NCBI GenBank assembly: GCA_949318235.1
Contig: OX439129.1
Coordinates: 19,485,066 to 19,549,065 of the forward strand
Source: Ecdyonurus torrentis
Taxonomy: Eukaryota; Arthropoda; Insecta; Ephemeroptera; Heptageniidae
Length of the DNA: 64,000 nucleotides
Direction: 5' to 3'
The notes under the pieces were generated by a model. That model was not told the origin of the DNA, ran no database searches, and saw only the letters and a program-made list of their open reading frames with translations. Positions 40,451 to 53,640 of the stretch are shown one piece after another. The position numbers and the translations under genes were made by a program. Positions within the stretch are counted from its first letter, which is position 1. The number at the start of each line of letters is the position of its first letter.

Positions 40451-42516
40451 CCTCTATATAAACCTTGATGAGAAGCTTAAATTCAAATCTTGTTGAATGA
40501 TAAAAATTAAGCTTCAAAAATAATGTTCTCTGTGTAACTTATTTAATTAATTAAATTTATAAATAAATGGAATCTATTATTTAAATTTAATATTTCTTAT
40601 AGCGTAATAAACACCAAAATGTCCACTTACATATAAGTAATATTATATATATTTATTTGTGAAATTATTAAATTTATATTAATATATAATTTTGTTCATA
40701 TGCAATTGTTTGTTGTTTATATATTTACGCTATACAGAGTCAGGGCTAATTGACAAGGGCATCAATTAACTATTTTGCAATGAAGATTTATCATTATTAT
40801 TAATATAAATCTATAATCCAAAGAAAGATCAATGCCGAAAAATTAAAATATGCATGTGGAACCAAGATTGAAAGAAAAAATATATTAACAAATGTGATAT
40901 ATTGCTTTAATATTTTGCTTTAAATTTTTATGCAAGAAAAATCCTTTAACAATAAAAATAATAATTATAAGTCAAACGAATAAATATTTAATATTATTTA
41001 TGATGTGAATGTATCTTATATATATTTTATTTTGAAATTAATTGTAAGAATTGCAATATATATATATTTATTATTATTATTTATAATTGTAAGTTTTAAC
41101 TTTTGAGTTGCAAAATATATAAATAAAAACCAACAATATGAATGGCCAGGTGTGCTCGCTTTACTTTTGTACAGCACGATTTTTATCTTTAAAATGTCGT
41201 GAATCTAGTTCAGTTATGTACAAATATGGTATTAAAATACTCATAAATATTATTTACTGTAATTTTAATACCATAGAGATCAAGAGATTTTTTTATAGAC
41301 ATTGTTCCATGCTAATGGTTTTACATATTAATAATTTTCAATGTTACTTCGGTGTGTAAATATACATTAAAGTGCATAAAGCCCATGTTTTATCATACCT
41401 AAATATGTACAACATATTTCGTTTAAAATCAGGAACCAATCAGACATTCATATAATTTTTTAATGATACCGAATATTAATTATAATATGTCGCGCACAGG
41501 GTTCTATATTACCAAAAAAAAAAAAAAAAATATTATTGTTCATGAGAAAATAATTTAAAATAGAATCAAAGTAAGGCCTTTGGAGCAGAAAAGCAGATAT
41601 GCATCAACACTAGTAGTAAATTTACCAGGATTCATGGCTTCAAGAGACGCATTTTATTGTTGTTTGTTTTGTTTTTTTCCTTTTTATTTAATTTAGTTTT
41701 TTTTTGTCAAAACATTTATTGTGTTAACCATGATATATTTTCTTATAAGCTTTGATTTGCATGAATTAAATATATTACACATTGAAGAAGCAACAGTTAT
41801 CGATTGTTGATTTGATTGATTGAAATGTCATGATTACGCATTGCATGTCCACGCGTATCACTTATATAATAAATTTCAATATCTCCGTATATAAATATAT
41901 ATACATATTATACATAGACTTAAATAATACAATTTTATCAAAGATATAATTGAAATGTCCACTTGTTATACCTTAGCACGAACTCTTAACATAATTTTCA
42001 ATCCAAATACGCAATACACGGACCAAAAAAATGTTCATAATATCAAAATAGAAAGAATTGAGTTTCTTGTTGCTGCCGTTATCAAGTCTATTTTATAATG
42101 TGTACTTTTTATAGCTAGTTCTAGATATCTTTAATAGCTCACTAGATTTATATTCCACTTTTACATGTCCATATGTATAATATTAGAATGGTATAACTTC
42201 TTAAAAATTATATTCAACTGTAAAAAATCAGGATTTTAGGAAAATCAGGAAACAAATCTGTTTTTAAAATTTATGCTCTATTGGAGAAAAACAGATAAAA
42301 AAAATATATATTTATTAATACCACCCAGTTTAATGCAACTGTTTTATTTTCAATGTTTTTGTATTATTCAAATTATTCATGCATTATTATTAGTATTTTT
42401 TTCCGTTATGTAACCCATGTGTCAATGTAGTAACATTTTATTTTAAGTTTGTAATATATTTTACGAGTATAAGTAACTTAAAACTCGTCAGAATGAAAAG
42501 AATAAAAATTAGACAA

Positions 42517-42520
<4 letters not shown>

Positions 42521-42549
<29 letters not shown>
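42521..42549. repeat. Poly-A tract
   Basis: A pure A run of 29 bp within intron 1. No element body is recognisable upstream, so it cannot be assigned to a retroposon. Confidence 0.95.
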
Positions 42550-42552
<3 letters not shown>

Positions 42553-45405
42553 GGTGTAAAACTTTGGTATTTTTTTATTTTTTATTTGTAATATCTTTTA
42601 TAATTATTTTACAATGTATTGATCCAGATTATTTTTTTAAACTGAATTCTCATAACACAATTTAATAAATCATTTTTAAACATGCAAATATAATTGCAAA
42701 CCTAGAAACATTAAAAAAAAATATATATTTTTATTATATATAATAAGATTTGGAAATACTGATTGATGTATCTAAACGTATAAAGTGACGTGAATGAGAA
42801 CACACGACGACGAGAAGGCAAATAATACTCTGATGTTCAATGTGAGCAAGTGGCACACTTTGGTGTCGATTTGGTTTTGCCTCAAGATAAATCTGTCATC
42901 GCTTGTACATCAAAGTCAGTAAAAACTAGTAGCTATAACCACACGTCACTCGCAGATACACAAATCTAACTTCAGTTTCAAGTTTAGAAATAATACTCCT
43001 TTTTTTTTTTTTTTTTTTTTTGTCCAGTGATCATCATATTAGTTTTTATTTGTTTAAGTTATTTCTATACCTTAATTTGTTTTACATCGTATAAAACTTT
43101 CTATCATAATACAAAAAAATATATATACAGATTATATTTTTTTTGCTATATTAATTGTTTAATCTAAACACACTTCTGTTTATGAGTCCTGTAAAGACTA
43201 TTTATATTTCAGAGATGTAAAATAAAATTTTAATATGGTATTGATTATATTATCATCCCCGCAAAATTTCATTACTATCGGAAAGAGATTTAGTCAAATT
43301 ATTAAAAAAATAAAGCAAAAAAATGTACTTACTTAATCACATCGTTCAGCCTCATGTTGGTTCTATACCCTCGTGAAGTTTATAGGACATAATTATTATT
43401 AGTATTTTTAGTAATAAGTAGTAATAAGTAGTTCTTGATGGAATCTTGAAGTACTAAAAAACTGAATTTATAATAATAATAGTTAAGTTAATAATTTATA
43501 GTTAATTAGACACCTTAAATCTTCTTAATTTTTGAAGACAAATGAGAGTACATAAAAACGAATCACATTGCAAGTAGTCAACTAGCTTATTCCTTCTATA
43601 CCGACTGTGTTTACTGCTTTTGCCTTAGATAACGTGGACAGGAAGCAGCTCAAGGTATCAAACTCTTGAGCTCTGACCTCACGACGACATCCAATATTAT
43701 ACTTTATCAGTATAGTAACCGAATAATGACAAAACTTAAAATTATTTTGTACACACGGTTGTGATACTATATTATTTTACCATTTAAATCAAGTGCATTT
43801 TTTTATGACTTTTTTTTTAAATAAATTTGAAAATAGCAAGTTGCTAAATTGTAAATTACATATTATCACAATCGTGTTTACTATACTGTACAGTATATGT
43901 ATGTGTCCCTGAATCGTATTATATATTTGTTAATAAGTATTCATATTTCATATTTTGTTAACTTATTATACTTATAGTACTTAATTTTATTTCACAGTAC
44001 TAAGAAATAAACACAGAAAGTTGTACTAATGAATTTTTACTTTCTATACAAAAGTCTTTAAGTACAGTACGTATAAAATATAATAATTTTACTTCCAATT
44101 AAAATGGCTATAAAAATTGTCGCGGAAAAGCAATAAAAAATTGCTTTAAAAACCCGTCAATATTTTGTCATCTCCAGTGATTGACAAGTCTGCTATATTT
44201 ATAAATCAAATTCATTTTTAGTTACTGTTGATTATAACAAGATTAAAATTTACATTAAAAAATATCAATATAATGGTGAGATGAGCTCTATTTTTTAAGA
44301 TAATATGTGACTCTTTACATGCAAATAATAACACACATAGAAATTATAAAATGCTAATGTTTGATATGATTTGAAATATCATTAGATTGAAATTTAGTGA
44401 GGAAGTTTCAGGGTAGGGAAAGAAAAAAAAAACTATTAAAGAAAAAATAATCAACCCCTAATAACCTAAATAAAAGTTGACCTTTTTTTTTTTTTTTTTT
44501 TTTTTTTTTCGAGTTTTTAGTACATTAGTCTTTGTTATTCTTTGGTCACATTTAGAGTTTTACTTCAAATATTTTTAGAGTAGTTTAATGGGTACCTTGT
44601 TAGAGTCATTATATTCAAATTACAAATGTAATTTATTTCTTTTATTCAATTTTGACTAAATCCCGCATAAGATTTTGTGATAAACTTGCGTAATTTTGTT
44701 TTATCAAATCATAGTTACATAAAATTTTGTAACTATAGTTTTTTTTTCTTTCCTCTTGATTTTTTTATATTTTAAATTACATTTGTATACCATAATAAAA
44801 ACATTCTTCTAACGTCTAATGTTTTTTTAATATAAAGCCTCGTGTGAAGAGTGTGTGAATGTTTTCCACGAAAAAGAGAAAATAACTATGTTGTAATCGT
44901 CACGCTGGATTTAAATTTTTATATAATAATCCTAATTCTAAAGATAAAATTTATTTTATTTTTACTTTTAACATTTCAATTACAATAAAGTTATCGATGA
45001 GGCACGCTGGAAAAGCATAAGTTGCCCTATTTTCCATACATATTCTTTTGCATTGCGGTACGGCACTTTTTTTTTTTTTTATTATTATTTTATTATTATT
45101 ATTATTTTTAAAGCATTTACTGCTTTGAGTCTGCAAATATTTGAATATTTGAAAATGAGATACTATACACACTTTTACGTTTTGCAAGCTCTAAAATTTC
45201 AAGAATTTTTCATTACCATGAGGCAATTTTTCTCCCTATACGCTGCAAAATAGTCAACTCATAGTATTGAAGTTAGAAATCCCATTTTCTTGAATTTTTT
45301 TTACAACAACTATAGTATCACAATATTTTGATAATACAATACAAACAATTAAATAATTTGTGTTTAACTGTTATATTAATTTTTGTTGATGTTCTTTTGT
45401 TTTAG

Positions 45406-45463
45406 CGTTTTTCCACCTTCATGAGCGTCACACTCAGCTTGTTTGTTGGATCTGTCATCTTAG
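45406..45463 (+). CDS. DUOXA: Dual oxidase maturation factor, coding exon 2 (residues 57-75)
   Basis: A 58-bp microexon-like coding exon. The acceptor is CTTTTGTTTTAG|CG and the donor is TTAG|GTAAGT (phase 1; the last base G joins TG of the next exon to form Val76). It translates to RFSTFMSVTLSLFVGSVIL. RF completes the VRKERF cytosolic motif begun in exon 1, and the rest is the start of TM2. Phase and sequence fit family members as I recall them. The exon is easily missed by open-frame searches because it is only 19 codons between introns of 25.7 and 13.6 kb. Confidence 0.92.
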
Positions 45464-46734
45464 GTAAGTCTCTAATATTTTACACACATACATGAGTATG
45501 TCAACTCACTTCAAATAATTAAATTAGTCTTAATGAGAAGTTTATAAGAAACCTATATTTTATTTTATGGTGAAATGTTTCTTAATTTATGAATATTTTG
45601 TATTATTTTAGCATGTAAAAGCTAGATCAATATAAGAATTTAGGCTATATTTTTCATGTAAATTTGTCATTATACATATTGTATCATATAAGATTTTGAG
45701 ATATACAAACATTAATTTATTCACTGTACGTACACTTGACCCAGATTTATTTAGTATTATCATTATTTTTACTATTCAAATATTTATATGCCAAAATATC
45801 CGTACTATTCTTATTAACAAAATATTCAAAGAGTTAAAATAGCAGGGAAAAAAATGTTACATCAATGTTTATAGAGATTTGTTTTACCAATCATTAATAA
45901 GTCTAACCAAAAAAGCAATCATAAAACAATGAGTTATTTATGAATTCTCATATTTTTTTTAATTTTTCAGTTTAAATACACATTTGTGAAATAAAAGATA
46001 AAAATAATGACAAAGTAAGTAGGTACCTACATAATGCATGACACATAAAATTATTACTTCAAATGTATAAACAAGGTAAAATTATATTTAAAATAGTAAC
46101 TATATTATACCTTCAAGTATATTTAATGATATTTATTTTAGTAATAATTTAGAAGAAAAAAAAAGTGTTATTGCATTAAATAATAATAAAGTTGAGTAAA
46201 TTATTGACATTATTTCAAAATTAGCAAAACAGATGTTTATAAAAATTACGTATTATAAAAATATTATTATTTTTTTTTTGTACTTATATTTTAAGTCATT
46301 ATTTAGACATAAAAAAAATAACATTATATAGTCAATAAATTTAAGTCAAATTTCTATAGTAATTTAAGAGAATAAAAAAAAAAATAACTCTAATTTATTT
46401 TAGTTACGGTAACATTGTAATCACTTTTGAAATAATAATGATCAGCTTTTGAAATTTTATTGATATAAATCTTTTATAGTCGATGATCGAGAAAAGAAGA
46501 TATCATTATTTTGCTTACGTCTTTACAGGATAGAAAAAAACCCTCAATTAGCTCACGTACATCACGTTCAAATCCACATTAATTTTAAACTTCAATAATT
46601 CACGTTGAAGATAAAAAAATAAAATACTTGAGTAAAAATTTGGAAGATGTTGAATTACACATGAAATTTATGTTGCCAGTAAAATTTAATAAATTTAATT
46701 CAACAAGCACTCATATGAAAATAAGTGGTGAAAA

Positions 46735-46742
<8 letters not shown>

Positions 46743-46776
<34 letters not shown>
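46743..46776. repeat. (GA)n microsatellite
   Basis: A GA run of about 34 bp following an A run, in intron 2. Confidence 0.96.
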
Positions 46777-46779
<3 letters not shown>

Positions 46780-47209
46780 GCGAGTGAAGCAAATAAGCTA
46801 ATTCTAATTATTCTTTTGAAAACGAACATACTATAATACAGTACAGTATTATATTATAATTTTCCCTTGTGTATATTTGATTCAATATTTGAAAATGGTT
46901 AAAAAAAATCTTTAAGGCTTACTAGAATAATTGGTTAAAGAGTAATTTATTGTTTCATTTATTATTGCATCATCATATAGATCAAAAAAGATTCTGATAT
47001 ATCAGGGTCAATACTCGTTCTTTCCTCAATATTATTACATTGTAATATAGACATTGAAGGTGAGTAAAATAAGTTAATATAATTAATCTTAAGAAGGAAG
47101 TAACCTTGCAACTTGACCGCTAAAAATCACAACTCAATATTTTACAATATCACTCTCGTTATATTGACTATAATATAGTCACTATATATATACATACACA
47201 CATACACAA

Positions 47210-47410
47210 CATAGGTATAAGATCGGGTCATGCTGGCCGGCCTTGCCCCAAGCTAAATACAACTCGGAAGGTGTTGGGTCTCCCCACATAACATTCAACG
47301 ACCTACATATTAATAAAACAATTGCCTGCGGCAAGGCGCCTGCTTGTGACGTCACTAGGTGATGTCGTTGCCATGTTTTTTCCCACGCAATGCAAATATA
47401 TGCAAATTTT
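47210..47410. other. GC-rich island with a CRE and two POU octamers
   Basis: About 200 bp much richer in G+C than its surroundings, including GGCCGGCCTTGCCCC and GCCTGCGGCAAGGCGCCTGC. It carries a perfect CRE TGACGTCA (47347-47354) and two POU-type octamers ATGCAAAT at 47390-47397 and 47400-47407, exactly 10 bp apart. The minus strand is open for 78 codons, but the product matches no family I know. It could be a SINE-like repeat or a conserved enhancer; multi-copy status would separate the two. Confidence 0.4.
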
Positions 47411-48516
47411 AATAACATATATAGAGTTTTTTTTCTTCAAAATATAGTTGCAATTCTTTTGATATTTAGCTTTCATTTCTACTTTTTGTACTACAATGAT
47501 AACACATACATGGATACTAACTATACAAACATATTTACATTTATTACTTTTGTTTTTTACTATTTGTCAAGCGCATACTCATAAATGAAGATAGGGAAAA
47601 TCCACATACAAGTTGATGGTACTCATCAATTATCACAGTACCTTAAGTTGAGTTAATTGTGCAAATATTGTCAGTACATTTGATTTGATCAATAATGGAA
47701 ATAAAACAGTTAAAGTCATGACCCTCGAATGAGTAAATGGTTATTTTTTTATCACTTTATTGTTATAATATTTGCTGTAAAATTGATATGAAGTAACTGT
47801 ATTTTGTTTTGAATGTATTATTTATATATGGCAGCAATATTTTGTCTTCAGTAGGATTTAATTACTACTTTCTCATAAAATAATCTGACAATAATAGTAA
47901 TAATTATACGAGTTTATGTATAGTATTCATGCATTTCTGAATGTATCAATGAAAGAAAAAAAGTTGCAATTTAAAATTTATTGTGGTACTTCAAAATATT
48001 ACCTTTATGGTGTTCATAACTTTAAAAATACTCTATAAACATAAGTTACTATATTTAACTATAATTACAATGAAAAAAATGCTTTAGTTTAAAATATTAA
48101 AATGCATTTTCTGTAGGGATGTCCTGCTATGATAAATATCAAATCATGCATGTAAGAGGGTTAAATTAGTTATCTCGTACAGTATTTCACGTTATTATGC
48201 AGTAAAGGAGTTTTTTCATTTATAATATAATAATAGGCACATGTATATTTATATTTTTAAAACCAAAACTAGTCGCATAAAAAAGTGGTTGAAAGAATTG
48301 TCATTGACTTTTAGTCAAAAATTAAGTTCAAGATTCATATGTGAATTATTAAATTTTACCCAAATTATAGTTTCAAAACAAAAATCTCCTTTAATTATAC
48401 AGTTTCCTAAACCTAATTGTTTTTATCAATCAAATCAAATTACTAAGTTTGATTATCATTTGGTTGGCAAACGGAGCACATGAAAGAGGTTTTATGAACT
48501 GTATTTTACTGTTAGC

Positions 48517-48595
48517 AAAAAAAAAAAAAAAATCAAAAAAAAATCAAAAAAAAATCAAAAAATCAAAAAAATCAAAAAAATCAAAAAAATCAAAA
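48517..48595. repeat. Imperfect (TCAAAAAAA)n tandem array
   Basis: A poly-A start, then about nine units of TC plus 5-10 A. It likely grew by slippage from a poly-A run. Confidence 0.93.
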
Positions 48596-49035
48596 TATCA
48601 TTCATCATATACAATTAAAACACAATAAACTTTAACTTCTAGTGTTTACAAAGAAAATAACGATTTGAAATATTCTTCAAAATGAAAATGTTAGACCGTT
48701 ATGATCATATGGTCTATTCTTAAGAGATGATGACATAGAAATTTATTTACTTTAAAAAGACCTTGATTTAGAAAATTTCATAGTAAAAAAAAATAATAAA
48801 TTCCTTATATGAGATTAAAGGATTATATAATAAAAAAATAAAAAATAAATCAGAAAGTATCATATAAATCACTTAACTCTCTTAGCTTCTTGAGTTTTTA
48901 GATAAGTCGACTATAATTTTCAATAAAATATAATTTATTGTGATTTTATTGCATTAAAAAGCTAAAGTGATTGCAGTAAATCACAGCCTACTGCTGATTA
49001 AGCAAATATGGCAAGAGAGATTTATTAAATAACCT

Positions 49036-49057
49036 TCTCTCTCTCTCTCTCTCTCTC
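49036..49057. repeat. (CT)n microsatellite
   Basis: A CT run of 22 bp in intron 2. Confidence 0.95.
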
Positions 49058-52000
49058 CAATTTTTTATTTTCATGACTATTTTCTAATAAAATAAAAACA
49101 AAACATTATTGATTTTTCAAAAAGATTATTATTTTATTTTTATAGCATTAAATCATTTTCAACAATACTAAAATATTTGATTAGAAATATAATATATTAT
49201 TTTGTTTTCATTGTTATTTTCTTTCTACAACTAAATTTGTTCTTTGTTTTTGTGGACTTATAATTGTTATTACTGTATTGTTATTTTAATATTTTTATAT
49301 AAAAAAAAAACATAACAAGGTTAACAGGTTAACCTTTGCTTAATTGCTCTAAATATGTCTTAAGAGACATCCTACATTTATACGATGGGTTGTAAAAGAT
49401 GCAGTAAGATTTCTGTGTATAAAAAGATATATTGTGTAAAAGATTTAAAGATCATTTATCTGAATATAAAATGTTATGCTAAATTTCTTTGCAATAACTT
49501 TCAATAATATACAAAAATTTTATTTCTCAAGTAACTTTATTGAAATATATAATAAAATATAAAAAGTAATGTCAAATAGACAAGTTAAATGATTGAAAAA
49601 GTTGATAAATATTACGTAAAAAAAAAGAAGCAAATCGTCGGTGCATAAAGCATTATGTTATGTAATGTAATTGTAATTTATCACTTTGCCTAGAATAAAG
49701 ATTTGCAAATCACATACATACACTTGCTGGCATTTAAAACAAATGTGACTTTGCACAGTTGCCACATGTTCTGACAATCAGATTGAAAGTGCGTATACAT
49801 ACATTGCATAAGCTTCACACTTGACATCTTACATGTTACAAATATACATCACTACAATGTGGTCTCCGGAAGTCAAACTGTGGGGTCACATAGGTCAAGA
49901 GGTCGTGTCTGATATCTGACCTGCTATCTACACTTTCCCTCTTTACTTGTCTATACAATTTTGTTCGTAACAAGATCTCACTTTTTTTTTCCTGATAAAA
50001 ATTTTATTTTTAATTTATTAATTGATATGGTCTTAAACGTTCAAACGTCTTCCTTGCATTTTTGTCTTTATAGATTACACAATTATTTTTAACGTAAGTT
50101 CTCCAGCTAGTTTGCTGTAAAAAAATTTTCTTACAATAAAATAAAGATAATTTTTAATGCAAGTTAAAAATCAGTAATAAAAATAAATTAATGCTACATA
50201 CATTGATATATACGAAATAAACACATACGCTAATATCATCAAAATTAAAGTATTTGAATGACAAATACATACTAATGTGAACAAAACCAATATTCAAAAT
50301 AAAAATTTATCAGAATTATAGAGGCTTTGTCTTTCTAGATCTTTAATATATTTTCAATTTTCCATTGAGGGTAGTCAAAATTCAATATTATTCGTATAAT
50401 CTAACTTACACCCTATAATCTAATGTGCTAAACGTTCATTATATAACCGTTGCAGAAGTTTTCTTGCGTAAAGATAATAGTTTATTATATCAAAAATTTA
50501 AAAGTTCTGATATGAAAACATTTAATTTTATTCGTGAGAGTTTGAAATAAAGTGAGTGTTAAAATGTACTTTCATTAAATTTAGTGAGTTTTATTAATAA
50601 TAAACTTCAACTTTCATGTCAAATGTACATATGTGAAAACTGGATTTTGTTTTTAAGTAAATTTTGCGTGTAATCTCAAAACTTTTTATATTATTTTTAA
50701 TTATTTAATAGTTTTCAATTTCAAACAACTTTTTTCTCCTTTACTTCAATAATTTGAAACATTATCTCTGCCTGTTTTCATTACTATTAATAAATAAATA
50801 AATACTGGGATTATTTCTTTATAGCATATTCTAAGCGAGGTTTAGGCTAAAAATGAGGTATTGGGGTGATGTTTTGAAACCTTATACTCACATAATTAAG
50901 GTCTTATTTTATTTTCTACTGATGGTCACGCTTCCTAAAATTTTTGTCACAAGTAATTTTTACGATAAAATTTAAACAACAGCAAGTAGGGTGCCAATGT
51001 GATATGAAGTTTCTAACAACCCCTTATTTTTATTATTATAATTATTTATGTAATTATTCATTTTATTAATATTATTATTTAAATATTTTAAATTGAAGTC
51101 TGCTGTATCTTCAAAGTGGTTACTTTGCACTCTCTAGTGTCGTTCAATTGAACTACACTGTACAATATTATAGTATAATGTCAACCGTATAAAATTATAC
51201 GCATTCGAAGTTGATTTTTATCGCTGATAACTTAACATTAAAAAATAGTAGCAGTCTTCCAAAAATCTAAGCAATTAAAAATTGAGCTCTTCAGAATTGA
51301 AAAAAAAAAAATGTATGCAAGATATGATATTAAACAGTATATCAAAGAATATTGGAGCGGAAATGCAAAATTAAAATCATCATGGAGATATAAGGCAAAC
51401 TTAAAGGAAAGAATAGAGGAATTTAGTACCACACTCAATGTACATATTATGCATTATACGTCTATGACTAGCACATAGATAATAAAGAACAAGGTGGATA
51501 GCTTTCGGCACAACACTTCTTTTCTCTAAAACCTGCGACGAAAATTGTCTATTTTTTTTTATATAAAATACTGTATAATGTATTTTTTCTCCATGCTAGC
51601 ACGATTTTTCATCAAACTAGATTTTTCATCTTTCAGTTTATAGTTTATATACTTCTTTATACCCAGGACATATTTTTACTATAATAAGACCCTTGCTGGT
51701 TTTCTCATTTTATTTTACTTTATGATACCTAACTGCTAACCATGACGATGGTTTCTTTTCCTAATTAATTTATTCTATAGTACTAAATAATGTAATTGAA
51801 GTAATATATAAATTTCATTATTAAAGTATTTCGTAATAAATTTTAAAGTTATAGAAGGAAAAAGTGAAATAAAAGCAAAAACAAAAGATTGCTGAAATTT
51901 ATTCAATTCTACAGTAAAACAATTCAAATTCTTGTTCTTTTGATAAACGGTTTGAGATTGAATCAAAGATATACATACAAAAAAAAAAGAAAGAGTTATA

Positions 52001-52617
52001 TTTTTATTTTTGTTTGTCTGTTCTCGTTTAATGATTTCACGCTTTTCTAACTGACTGAATAATATTTTTATTTGAAGTTTAATTTAAATAACTTCATGCT
52101 AATTTATAAAACTATATTAAATTGAAATGAATTGCAAAATATTAATTAAGATAAAGAATTAAGTGTATCATTTTGCAAGAAGCATGAAAGTCTTTACATT
52201 GTAAAAGATAATTGTTTATTTTTTTTAACAGTGGTATATATAAGCATTTTAATAATCATCAATTTAATTGATATAAATAATACACGTTTCACTTTTTAGT
52301 ATTTTGAAATGATATTATAGTTTGTAGAATGGAGAATGCCAATTTTGTTTAATTTAAAATAACATACTTTATTTCTTCAGACCTAAAGGGTAACATTATA
52401 AAAACACTTAATTTAAATATGCCACATTGTTTTATATGAGCAATTGAAATTATACTATTTGTTCATCAAATTATGGCATTTACATTTTCGGGAAACTTAT
52501 AATAACATCAAATAGTTTTATTTACTTTTTGGTGATAATAATAAATCTTATCAAGTAGCCTTTGCAATCATTGGTCTTCATGATCTATTACTTATAGATT
52601 TAACATAAATGAAAGTT

Positions 52618-52712
52618 TATATACGGCTATTTTACTAAAAAATGATTTGCTATTGGCATATGGAAATAACTTGTATTTAGATAGAGTTTTGTGTCAACTG
52701 AAATCTCCATCT
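52618..52712 (+). repeat. Dispersed repeat, copy 1 of a pair
   Basis: It resembles 57240-57345 on the same strand. Shared blocks include TTTTACTAAAAAATGA, GGCATATGG with AATAAC, TGTATTTAG and GTCAACTGAAATCT, in the same order and spacing. Identity is roughly 75-80% by eye with a few small indels. I see no open frame and no terminal repeats. It is probably a fragment of an unnamed interspersed repeat or a local duplication. Confidence 0.75.
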
Positions 52713-53442
52713 GATAGCACTGAATGGCCATAAGCCAATACAAATTCATTTTTAAGTAAAATGATTGTACATCATGTGATTAGAGATACATTATCACATT
52801 GGAATAACAAATAAAAGCTTTTTGTTGCTATAACTTAACTCTTCATTATCATTTTGAACAATTGCTTTAATGTTTGTTACTTTGACTGTTCTCATGTCTG
52901 TACAATTTTTGGCTCAATCAATGTACATCATTTTTATTACATATTGCAGAGAAATGGATAAAAAGTTAATTTAACAAAAATAGGTATTTTTCAACAATTC
53001 TATGTAATTCTAAACGGCCAAAAAGTTAATACCTATTTTTTACTTACTCTGCTATTATTGCAAGATTTTTTTTATATAAAACTACATTATAAATTGTAAT
53101 TGTTATAATGATATTGTTATTCTAGGTTCTTAAGAATTATAGAAAATCTATCTAAATGAAAATTTATTATTTTGTTTACAATGAGCAAAAGTATTTTCAA
53201 TAAGTCCTATTTGCAATTTTATTTATTGTCCTTTTTTTCAATTTATTTTTTCTATATTTTAATAACATTGCACGACAATTGGAATTACTGTGGAACAAAA
53301 ATATTAAACCAACATGAAGAACACTCATCATACATTGCATTTATGTATAATTGAGTTATTATATCAATTGCATGTTTTACATAAAAAAAAGAATACTATT
53401 TAATTTGAGATTTGTTCGGGTGGCTGGAGTTTAGTATAAAAA

Positions 53443-53447
<5 letters not shown>

Positions 53448-53487
<40 letters not shown>

Positions 53488-53640
53488 GTTAAGTTGTGCG
53501 ACCGATGCTCCAGTGGTCACGAGAATAAGATTACGTCAAGAAAGTCGCGCCTCGGTGAATCTGCGAGCTAAACAGAGAAAGCAGCTTTGGACCTTGCGAC
53601 CAATTCAAACTTTCCGGACATTAAACTTAACAATAAATTA
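53448..53640. other. Poly-A run followed by a GC-richer segment
   Basis: A 39-bp A run (53448-53486), then about 150 bp of higher-complexity sequence (for example TGTGCGACCGATGCTCCAGTG and GTCGCGCCTCGGTGAATC) before A+T-rich DNA resumes. It is not tRNA-like on inspection: I see no convincing A and B boxes. It may be a retroposon junction or a conserved element. Confidence 0.3.

Noticed and set aside
46561..46585. GTTCAAATCC resembling a tRNA B box
   Set aside because: There is no A box at the right distance and no cloverleaf pairing; a single match is expected by chance.
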